This document shows positions 13,882 through 19,854 of a stretch of DNA of 19,854 nucleotides, in pieces. The stretch spans positions 1 through 19,854 of the forward strand of contig DLQQ01000093.1 in the NCBI GenBank assembly GCA_002477625.1, written 5' to 3'. This DNA comes from Candidatus Arcticimaribacter sp. UBA7428 (GTDB taxonomy: Bacteria > Bacteroidota > Bacteroidia > Flavobacteriales > Flavobacteriaceae). The first letter of the stretch is position 1. Every line of letters begins with the position of its first letter. The notes beneath the pieces were generated by a model. It searched no databases and was not told the DNA's origin. It saw only the letters and a program-made list of their open reading frames with translations. The position numbers and the translations under genes are program-made.

Positions 13882-15009
13882 ATGAAAAAGTTTAGCTTCT
13901 CAATCGTTTTATGTTCTTTATTCTTCATTGGATGTGCACAAGACCATGGACCAAAAATTCAAGATGAACTTGGGCCAATATATATATATGAAACTGTGGT
14001 CGATGGAATTGATATCCCTTGGGGTATGACCTTCATCACTGATACTGAACTATTAGTTACTGAAAAATCCGGAATCTTGTATCATGTTATGGACGGTGTT
14101 AAAACCGAACTTTCTGGACTTCCAGAAATTTATGTTCGCGGACAAGGTGGACTTTTAGATGTTACAACTGCTCCAGATTTTGAAACTTCCAGAGTCATTT
14201 TCTTTACTGCTAGCTCCAGCGACGGGGAAGCGGCTGGTGGTCACACAGCACTTTACAGCGCAGAATTAGACGGGACGTCATTAGCAAACTTAAAACAACT
14301 ATACAAAGGTGAAGGCAATACCAAGAAGGGACAGCACTGGGGTTCTCGAATAAGTTTTGATGCCGAAGGACATCTTTATTTTTCAATTGGAGATCGAGGA
14401 AATCGTGAAGTTAACCCACAAGACATTACCCGCGACGGGGGTAAAATTTATCGATTAAATCAAGATGGAAGTATCCCAACCGACAATCCGTTTTACAACC
14501 AAAAAGGGAGTAAACAAGCCATCTATTCTTACGGACATCGTAATCCACAAGGCATGCTAACCCATCCAGAAACAGGTGCAATTTGGGTACATGAACACGG
14601 CCCAAGAGGTGGAGATGAAATCAATGTAATTGGAGCAGGAAAAAATTATGGATGGCCTACAATTACTTACGGCATCAATTATAGCGGAACACCCATTACG
14701 AGCGATCGAGATCTACCCGGTTTAGAGCAACCGCTTTACTACTGGCTACCATCCATTGCTCCATCAGGAATGGCCTTTTCAACTTCAGACAACTATCCAA
14801 AATGGAAAGGAAATCTATTGGTGGGTTCTTTGAAATTTGAATATCTCGAACGTTTGGTTATTGAAGATAATAAAGTAAAAGAACGTCATAAAGTATTGGA
14901 AGGTGTTGGGCGCATACGAAACATAAAACAAGGACCTGATGGATTGTTGTATCTTGGTGTAGAAGGGAAAGGCATCTTGAAAATAATTCCTAAACCTCCA
15001 TTAAACTAA
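13882..15009 (+). CDS. PQQ-dependent sugar dehydrogenase lipoprotein (soluble GDH-B/YliI type)
   Basis: A 375-residue β-propeller of the GDH-B / aldose sugar dehydrogenase (YliI) family. The start at 13882 gives a clean lipoprotein signal ending FFIGC (Cys18). An in-frame ATG at 13813 would add 23 residues that push the signal inward. Family motifs are IPWGMTF, RGQGGLLDV, HWGSRISFDAEGHLYFSIGD, YGHRNPQGM (containing a residue expected to act as catalytic base), HEHGPRGGDEINVI and NYGWPTITYGINYSG. These form the PQQ and calcium site that oxidises aldose sugars to lactones outside the cytoplasm. The gene 7 nt downstream encodes a cytochrome c, a natural electron acceptor. No PQQ synthesis genes are in view, so the cofactor may come from elsewhere in the genome or from the environment. 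Confidence 0.92.
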   Translation: MKKFSFSIVLCSLFFIGCAQDHGPKIQDELGPIYIYETVVDGIDIPWGMTFITDTELLVTEKSGILYHVMDGVKTELSGLPEIYVRGQGGLLDVTTAPDFETSRVIFFTASSSDGEAAGGHTALYSAELDGTSLANLKQLYKGEGNTKKGQHWGSRISFDAEGHLYFSIGDRGNREVNPQDITRDGGKIYRLNQDGSIPTDNPFYNQKGSKQAIYSYGHRNPQGMLTHPETGAIWVHEHGPRGGDEINVIGAGKNYGWPTITYGINYSGTPITSDRDLPGLEQPLYYWLPSIAPSGMAFSTSDNYPKWKGNLLVGSLKFEYLERLVIEDNKVKERHKVLEGVGRIRNIKQGPDGLLYLGVEGKGILKIIPKPPLN

Positions 15010-15016
15010 CGATCGT

Positions 15017-15421
15017 ATGAAATATTTACTTTTAGCTTATTGTATCGGTCTTCTTGGTTTTTTAAGCTATATGCAACAAGAAAAGCCACTAAAACAAAGC
15101 ATTCAGGATGGAAAAGAAATCTATCAGGATTTTTGCCTACAATGCCATTTAGATAATGGAAAAGGGGTTGAGAATGCATTTCCGCCTCTAGCAAAATCAG
15201 ATTATTTACAGAACAATATTGAGGCGAGTATTCGCGGAGTCAAATACGGACTTCGTGGTGAAATCACTGTAAACGGGAAAACCTACAACAGCGTAATGGT
15301 TAGTCAAGGTTTAGACGACGAAGAAATTGCCGATGTAATGAACTATATCCTAAACAGCTGGGGTAATAAAGCCGAAAAACAAATCACAGTTGCTCAGGTT
15401 TTAGATGTTCAAAAACAATAG
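15017..15421 (+). CDS. Monohaem c-type cytochrome
   Basis: A 134-residue class I cytochrome c. An N-terminal hydrophobic stretch (about 3-19) is a signal or membrane anchor. The haem motif CLQCH is at 40-44 and the likely sixth ligand is Met94 (in SVMVSQGLDDEEIADVMNYI), at the expected distance ahead of the C-terminal helix. NGKGVENAFPPLAKSDYL (47-64) matches the loop of this family. It starts 7 nt behind the sugar dehydrogenase, so it probably takes electrons from the PQQ enzyme and passes them to a terminal oxidase in the periplasm or at the membrane. The FtsB/DivIC gene starts 1 nt after its stop. Confidence 0.93.
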   Translation: MKYLLLAYCIGLLGFLSYMQQEKPLKQSIQDGKEIYQDFCLQCHLDNGKGVENAFPPLAKSDYLQNNIEASIRGVKYGLRGEITVNGKTYNSVMVSQGLDDEEIADVMNYILNSWGNKAEKQITVAQVLDVQKQ

Positions 15422-15422
15422 T

Positions 15423-15743
15423 ATGGCTTTAAAGAAATTTCTGAATTCCCTTAAGCGTAAAAATAAATCCTATACGATATCGTATATCGCAATTGCATTT
15501 CTTTTTACGATTTGGATTCTTTTTTTAGACTCCAACTCCTGGCTAACGCAAAGAGAATTAGATTCAGAGATCGATAAGCTGGAACAACAGAAAAATAAAT
15601 TGCAGAAAGCAATACAAAAAGATCAGTACACGATTGATCAACTAGAAAACCTAGATAGTTTAGAGCGTTTTGCACGAGAGCATTACGGTCATAAAAAAGA
15701 CAATGAAACTCTTTTTTTAATTGATACCGACAGTATCAATTAA
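15423..15743 (+). CDS. FtsB/DivIC-type septum formation protein
   Basis: A 106-residue bitopic division protein. A basic cytosolic N-terminus (ALKKFLNSLKRKNKS) is followed by one membrane helix (about 19-35), a coiled coil (about 43-75, RELDSEIDKLEQQKNKLQKA) and the conserved end LERFAREHYGHKKDNETLFLI. Proteins of this type join FtsL and FtsQ-like partners at the division site. The ATG at 15423 is 1 nt after the cytochrome stop; an ATG at 15405 in frame would overlap that gene by 17 nt and add only six residues, so the later start is preferred. It appears to be the last gene of the sugar-oxidation operon, although its function is unrelated. Confidence 0.88.
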   Translation: MALKKFLNSLKRKNKSYTISYIAIAFLFTIWILFLDSNSWLTQRELDSEIDKLEQQKNKLQKAIQKDQYTIDQLENLDSLERFAREHYGHKKDNETLFLIDTDSIN

Positions 15744-15754
15744 AACAAAAGAAT

Positions 15755-15780
15755 GTTAATTTTTGTTCTAAAAAATTAAC
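15755..15780 (+). repeat. Perfect AT-rich inverted repeat between ftsB-type gene and parA
   Basis: GTTAATTTTT (15755-15764) and AAAAATTAAC (15771-15780) are exact reverse complements around a 6-nt loop. It lies 12 nt after the division-gene stop and 50 nt before parA. It could be a weak terminator for the upstream operon (no long U-run follows) or a protein-binding dyad near the parA promoter. A TATTTTTA element at 15804-15811 is a possible parA -7 box with no clear -33. Confidence 0.5.
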
Positions 15781-15829
15781 TTTCAGGTGGAGATAAATAG
15801 TTGTATTTTTAACATCTAAATTAATACGC

Positions 15830-16600
15830 ATGGGTAAAATTATTGCAATAGCCAATCAGAAAGGAGGAGTCGGGAAAACAACGACTTCTGTAAACCTTGC
15901 GGCTGCCCTTGGTGTTCTTGAAAAAAAGGTATTATTAATAGATGCTGACCCCCAAGCCAATGCAACTTCTGGCCTGGGAATTGATGTTGAAAAACAGGAA
16001 AAAGGAACCTACGAACTACTTGAACACACCGCCAAGGTTGAAGATGTTATCATCAAAACAGAATCTCCGAATTTAGATTTAATTCCTTCCCACATAGATT
16101 TAGTAGCAATTGAAATTGAATTGGTTGATAAGCATGAACGTGAATATATGCTGCGTAAAGCCTTAGAAAACATTAAAGACCAATACGATTATATTTTCAT
16201 TGATTGTGCACCTTCTCTAGGCCTCATTACCTTGAATGCCCTTTCTGCCGCAGATTCAGTTCTGATTCCGATTCAGTGTGAGTACTTTGCACTGGAAGGA
16301 TTGGGGAAATTATTGAATACCATAAAAAGCATCCAAAAAATACACAATAAAGATTTAGACATAGAAGGCTTATTACTCACCATGTATGATTCCCGACTCA
16401 GGCTTTCTAACCAAGTAGTAGAAGAAGTAAAAAAACATTTTGGCAAAATGGTATTCAAATCCATCATCCAAAGAAACATTCGCTTGAGTGAAGCTCCAAG
16501 TTTTGGTGAAAATATCATTCAGTATGACGCTACAAGTAAGGGCGCTCAAAACTACTTGAGTTTAGCACAAGAAGTACTCAAAAAAAATAAAGGAAAATAG
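15830..16600 (+). CDS. parA: Chromosome partition ATPase ParA
   Basis: A 256-residue ParA-type P-loop ATPase. The deviant Walker A motif is KGGVGKTT (11-18), with the signature lysine at residue 11. LLIDADPQANATSGLG (36-51) is the A'-like motif, and FIDCAPSLGLITLNAL (about 123-138) the Walker B and switch II region. ATP-bound dimers coat DNA and move ParB-parS complexes to segregate chromosome origins. The lack of an N-terminal helix-turn-helix fits a chromosomal rather than plasmid ParA. parB starts 2 nt after the stop. No clear parS site is present nearby, so the centromere sites presumably lie elsewhere. Confidence 0.95.
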   Translation: MGKIIAIANQKGGVGKTTTSVNLAAALGVLEKKVLLIDADPQANATSGLGIDVEKQEKGTYELLEHTAKVEDVIIKTESPNLDLIPSHIDLVAIEIELVDKHEREYMLRKALENIKDQYDYIFIDCAPSLGLITLNALSAADSVLIPIQCEYFALEGLGKLLNTIKSIQKIHNKDLDIEGLLLTMYDSRLRLSNQVVEEVKKHFGKMVFKSIIQRNIRLSEAPSFGENIIQYDATSKGAQNYLSLAQEVLKKNKGK

Positions 16601-16602
16601 AA

Positions 16603-17496
16603 ATGGCCAAATCAAATAAAAAACAAGCCTTAGGTCGCGGACTATCTGCTTTGCTTCAAGATCCAACCAACGAAATAAATTCGGTTAATGACAAAAATGC
16701 AGACCAAGTTATTGGTAGCGTAATCGACTTAGAATTGGATCGGATAGAAGTAAATCCTTTTCAACCCAGAACACAATTTAATGATGAAGCTCTGAAACAA
16801 CTAGCTTCCTCGATTAAAGAGCTTGGAATCATTCAGCCCATTACGGTTCGTAAAATGGACTACAACCAGTACCAATTGGTCTCTGGAGAGCGTCGTTATC
16901 GTGCAGCAAAACTGATTGGACTTTCAGCTGTTCCTGCTTTTGTTCGGTTGGCAAATGATCAGGAGTCTTTAGAGATGGCTTTAGTTGAAAACATCCAACG
17001 CCAAGATTTAGACCCAATAGAAGTAGCCTTATCCTACCAACGTTTAATTGACGAAATCAATATTACACAAGAAGCGCTCAGCGAGCGTGTTGGTAAAAAA
17101 AGATCTACAATCACAAACTACTTACGCTTATTAAAATTAGACCCGATCATTCAAACCGGCATGCGGGACGGCTTCCTGTCCATGGGACACGGAAGAGCAT
17201 TATTGGCCGTTGAAGATCGAGATAGTCAATTAAAAGTATACGAACGCATCATAAAAGGAGATTTGAGTGTTCGGAAAACAGAGGCTATCGTAAAAGCACT
17301 TAAAAATAGAGTTGTATCCAAGACTTCGCCACACAAGCCCGTGTTTATCCAGGAGGCTATTGAAGATTTTGGAACTTATTTTGAATCGAAAGTCACCATC
17401 AGTTATAAAGAAGATGGGAAAGGAGTAATTCACATTCCATTTGACTCACAACAAGATTTCAGTCGGATGAAAAAGTTGCTGAAACGTGAAGAATAA
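16603..17496 (+). CDS. parB: Chromosome partition protein ParB
   Basis: A 297-residue chromosomal ParB. The N-terminus KKQALGRGLSALL is the segment that stimulates ParA. The CTP-binding ParB/Srx domain spans about 42-135 and includes NPFQPRTQF, SGERRYRAA (94-102) and ENIQRQDLDPIE (129-140). The helix-turn-helix that reads parS follows at about 155-178, and the C-terminal part ends in a basic stretch (KKLLKREE) in the dimerisation domain. CTP binding lets ParB clamp and slide on DNA from parS. It is coupled to parA by a 2-nt gap, and its last 11 nt overlap the DUF5683 gene. Confidence 0.95.
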   Translation: MAKSNKKQALGRGLSALLQDPTNEINSVNDKNADQVIGSVIDLELDRIEVNPFQPRTQFNDEALKQLASSIKELGIIQPITVRKMDYNQYQLVSGERRYRAAKLIGLSAVPAFVRLANDQESLEMALVENIQRQDLDPIEVALSYQRLIDEINITQEALSERVGKKRSTITNYLRLLKLDPIIQTGMRDGFLSMGHGRALLAVEDRDSQLKVYERIIKGDLSVRKTEAIVKALKNRVVSKTSPHKPVFIQEAIEDFGTYFESKVTISYKEDGKGVIHIPFDSQQDFSRMKKLLKREE

Positions 17497-18034
17497 AATC
17501 CTCTTAATTCTTTTCCTATCGGTTAGTTTTGTTTCTGCTCAAAAATTAGAACAGGACACCTTAACCAGAAAACAACGCCTGATTAAAGACCCGTTGACTC
17601 CTTCAAAAGCTGCCTTTTACTCTGCAATTGTTCCTGGTTTAGGGCAGATATACACTGGAAAGTATTGGAAACTCCCTTTTATATATGGCGGTTTAGGTGC
17701 TTCAGGATATTTTTATTTTTATCAATCCAAGCAAATGAATTCTTTTCGGGACATTTACAAAAGAAGGATAGCGGGTTATACCGATGACAAATACGCTAAT
17801 CGTATTCTTCAAAACGATCAATTGATTCAAGGGATGAACTTCCATAAGCGCTATCGAGATTTAGCCGTTTTATACTTTATGGGGTTTTATTTATTGAATA
17901 TTTTAGATGCGAACGTTGGAGCACATTTGATGCAATTTAACGTAAACGACCAATTGACTTTGCGCCCGCAAATTGAACCCAATCTATTGAATACAGACAT
18001 GAACTACGGTCTTACTTTAAACATTAAATTTTAG
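17486..18034 (+). CDS. DUF5683-type membrane protein, GTG start
   Basis: A 182-residue protein found next to parAB in many Flavobacteriia. A signal-like N-terminus (KNKILLILFLSVSFVSAQ) is followed by the core SKAAFYSAIVPGLGQIYTGK, a Gly-rich hydrophobic pattern also seen in small TM2-like membrane proteins, and a second hydrophobic stretch (about 128-142). The GTG at 17486 lies inside the last codons of parB (11-nt overlap); no ATG in frame would keep the signal, as the next Met is near residue 84. Its role is unknown; the steady position between parB and dapB suggests only co-transcription. dapB starts 3 nt after its stop. Confidence 0.82.
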   Translation: MKNKILLILFLSVSFVSAQKLEQDTLTRKQRLIKDPLTPSKAAFYSAIVPGLGQIYTGKYWKLPFIYGGLGASGYFYFYQSKQMNSFRDIYKRRIAGYTDDKYANRILQNDQLIQGMNFHKRYRDLAVLYFMGFYLLNILDANVGAHLMQFNVNDQLTLRPQIEPNLLNTDMNYGLTLNIKF

Positions 18035-18037
18035 TCT

Positions 18038-18742
18038 ATGAAAATAGCGTTGTTGGGTTACGGTAGAATGGGAAAGGCCATTGAGCAAATTGCAAATGAA
18101 CGAGGGCACACCATCGTTGCTAAGATTGACAAAAACGAAAATCAAGGAAAGCTATCCGAAGCAGAGGTTGCAATCAACTTCAGCATACCCGATGCCGCTG
18201 TTGCAAACATCAAAGCTGCAATGGAAAAACAAATCCCTGTTGTTTGTGGAACTACGGGATGGCTGGAGCAGCTTAAAGAAGTGGAAGACTTTTGTTTACA
18301 AAACAAGACTGCCTTCCTCTATGCATCTAACTTTAGCGTTGGTGTGAATTTATTTTTTAAGCTCAATGAAGTTTTAGCTAAGTTGATGCACCCCCACAAA
18401 AACTATAGTGCCGCGATGAAAGAAATTCACCATATTCATAAACTTGATGCGCCAAGTGGAACTGCTATCACCTTAGCTGAAGGAATTTTCGATCAGTCGA
18501 AATACACCGACTGGTCTATTGATGATACAAAGGGAGACATTACACTTCCAATTGCTGTTGAACGTACCGGAGAAGTACCCGGTACCCACTCCATTGAGTA
18601 TAAATCGAGTGTGGATAGCATTTCAATTCAACACGAGGCACATTCACGTCAAGGGTTTGCCTTAGGAGCAGTTATTGCTGCAGAATGGATTCAAGATAAA
18701 AAAGGTGTTTTTACGATGAACGACGTACTTGACATCAAGTAA
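18038..18742 (+). CDS. dapB: 4-hydroxy-tetrahydrodipicolinate reductase DapB
   Basis: A 234-residue DapB, shorter than the roughly 270 residues of E. coli but normal for Bacteroidota. The nucleotide loop is GYGRMG (7-12), the second nucleotide-contact strand VVCGTTGW (68-75), and the catalytic segment EIHHIHKLDAPSGTA (129-143) carries the His131/His132 and Lys135 that protonate and bind the substrate. It reduces hydroxy-tetrahydrodipicolinate with NAD(P)H on the path to meso-diaminopimelate and lysine, serving cell-wall synthesis. It is 3 nt behind the DUF5683 gene and 62 nt before lepB. Confidence 0.95.
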   Translation: MKIALLGYGRMGKAIEQIANERGHTIVAKIDKNENQGKLSEAEVAINFSIPDAAVANIKAAMEKQIPVVCGTTGWLEQLKEVEDFCLQNKTAFLYASNFSVGVNLFFKLNEVLAKLMHPHKNYSAAMKEIHHIHKLDAPSGTAITLAEGIFDQSKYTDWSIDDTKGDITLPIAVERTGEVPGTHSIEYKSSVDSISIQHEAHSRQGFALGAVIAAEWIQDKKGVFTMNDVLDIK

Positions 18743-18762
18743 GCTGTAACAAAAAAACAAGA

Positions 18763-18787
18763 AACTCGTCTAAACATTAAACGAGTT
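18763..18787 (+). repeat. Short inverted repeat in the dapB-lepB gap
   Basis: AACTCGT (18763-18769) and ACGAGTT (18781-18787) are exact reverse complements with an 11-nt loop, 17 nt before the lepB ATG. It could be a small hairpin that slows transcription or translation of lepB. No U-run follows, so it is not a standard terminator. Confidence 0.35.
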
Positions 18788-18804
18788 ACGCTAAACATAC
18801 GATT

Positions 18805-19854
18805 ATGACTGCATCAGAATGGCTATTATTTCTACTATTAATACAAGTGGTACATTTCTTGGGTACTTTTCGCTTATATCAAAAGGCAGGAAGAAAAAGC
18901 TGGGAAGCCCTTGTTCCGGTTTATAATGCTGTAGTATTAATGCAAATCATCCGCAGGCCAAAGTGGTGGGTAATCTTACTTTTTGTTCCTATCGTCAACC
19001 TGATGATGTTTCCTGTAGTCTGGGTTGAAACACTGAGAAGCTTTGGACGAAATCGCTCCATCGACACCTTACTCGGAATACTAACGCTAGGATTGTATAT
19101 TTTTATTCCAAATTTTGATTCTAAAACTACCTATGACAAAGACCGTGATCTTAATTCAAAAACATGGTTTGGAGAATGGATCAGCGCATTGCTTTTTGCC
19201 ATTATAGCGGCAACATTGGTACACAGTTATTTCATTCAGCCCTATATCATTCCAACAGGATCTCTTGAAAAAACACTTTTGATTGGAGATTTTTTATTCG
19301 TAAGTAAGTTTCATTACGGTGCGCGCACCCCAACATCGGCTGTTTCATTTCCAATGGTTCATGATACCATTCCAATTATTAAAAAAAGGTCCTATCTAAA
19401 AAAACCACAACTCCCCTACTTCAGACTTCCAGGGTTTCAAAATGTAAAACGTAATGACATCGTTGTCTTTAGCTGGCCTGCCGATACCGTGCGTAAGTTT
19501 TTTGTGCGTGAAAAAGGAGTTCAAAAACCCATTGACAAAAAATCGAATTACGTTAAAAGGTGTGTCGGAATACCGGGAGACAGCCTTGAAATCATCAATG
19601 GTTTTGTTCACATCAATGGTGAGAGAAGCATACTTCCCGATCGTGCTAAGACACAATACACCCACTACGGATACAACAGCAAAGGAGTTTCTTCAAGAAA
19701 ACTCTTGAATGCGGGTTATAAAGATTTTAACCGTAAGTACCGCATCGAAAACATAACACAAGAACGATACAATGCATTACAACCTTATATATTGGGTCGT
19801 TTGTCAGACGACATCAATAATTTTGTTGTAATCACCCCTTCTGCCGGAATTCCT
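18805..19854 (+). CDS. lepB: Signal peptidase I with N-terminal membrane domain, 3' end missing
   Basis: The frame is open from ATG 18805 to the right edge (350 codons). The C-terminal part is signal peptidase I: the catalytic Ser153 sits in IPTGSLEKTLLIGDFLFVSK, the general-base Lys251 in NYVKRCVGIPGDSLEI, and NDIVVFSWP is the conserved strand between them. The residue after the Ser is Leu; most LepB proteins have Met. The N-terminal 125 residues carry extra membrane segments and a WEALVPVYN pattern resembling the DUF5684 domain, ahead of the helix (about 128-146) that precedes the Ser. A long insert between Ser and Lys (about 100 residues) is typical of Bacteroidota LepB. The enzyme cuts signal peptides from exported proteins at the membrane. 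It lies 62 nt behind dapB. Confidence 0.93.
   Translation, partial: MTASEWLLFLLLIQVVHFLGTFRLYQKAGRKSWEALVPVYNAVVLMQIIRRPKWWVILLFVPIVNLMMFPVVWVETLRSFGRNRSIDTLLGILTLGLYIFIPNFDSKTTYDKDRDLNSKTWFGEWISALLFAIIAATLVHSYFIQPYIIPTGSLEKTLLIGDFLFVSKFHYGARTPTSAVSFPMVHDTIPIIKKRSYLKKPQLPYFRLPGFQNVKRNDIVVFSWPADTVRKFFVREKGVQKPIDKKSNYVKRCVGIPGDSLEIINGFVHINGERSILPDRAKTQYTHYGYNSKGVSSRKLLNAGYKDFNRKYRIENITQERYNALQPYILGRLSDDINNFVVITPSAGIP

Overview
The window reads as a piece of a Bacteroidota chromosome, most likely a marine member of the Flavobacteriaceae. Several things support this. The DNA is AT-rich. The parA–parB–DUF5683–dapB–lepB gene order is typical of that family. Several exported proteins have Bacteroidota-style lipoprotein signals. 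Perfect or one-off matches to the Bacteroidota promoter (TTG, 17-23 nt, TAnnTTTG) recur in the gaps. No insertion sequence, phage gene, CRISPR array or other clear sign of horizontal transfer is visible.

Left block (1-5863, minus strand). In transcription order the genes are: a DUF3089 α/β-hydrolase lipoprotein with a TTG start; a PNPOx-like flavin protein joined to it by a TAATG stop/start overlap; a Tat-exported Gfo/Idh/MocA oxidoreductase; a cytosolic short-chain dehydrogenase; a Tat-exported hydroxypyruvate-isomerase-like TIM barrel; and, behind its own promoter, a two-domain lipocalin-like lipoprotein cut by the left edge. The middle three suggest oxidation and isomerisation of a sugar or polyol derivative. 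The substrate cannot be read from the sequence.

Middle block (6012-11259). A Cu/Zn superoxide dismutase lipoprotein comes first, then an ECF-type sigma factor with a four-helix membrane protein directly behind it (a possible sigma partner). A minus-strand CoA-pyrophosphatase-type Nudix gene and an unusual PlsC-like acyltransferase follow. A cyclophilin-type prolyl isomerase lipoprotein starts only 6 bp from the Nudix start, in the opposite direction. oxyR has both redox cysteines and a dyad over its promoter. A 57-residue minus-strand gene overlaps the end of oxyR.

Right block (11341-19854). A PadR regulator and a large PspC-domain membrane protein form a two-gene operon. Two adjacent proline tRNA genes (UGG and GGG anticodons) follow, each with its own terminator. 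Next come a PQQ-type sugar dehydrogenase lipoprotein and a monohaem cytochrome c, which could together oxidise sugars outside the cytoplasm, and an FtsB/DivIC-type division protein. The chromosome partition genes parA and parB, a DUF5683 membrane protein, the lysine/cell-wall enzyme dapB and signal peptidase I (lepB, cut by the right edge) complete the window.

Most of this is ordinary core-genome content. No convincing new multi-gene system was found. The points most worth a second look are the Tat-exported oxidoreductase/isomerase cluster, the 57-residue gene, the sigma/membrane-protein pair, the oxyR promoter dyad, the 6-bp divergent start region and the atypical catalytic motifs in the acyltransferase and LepB.
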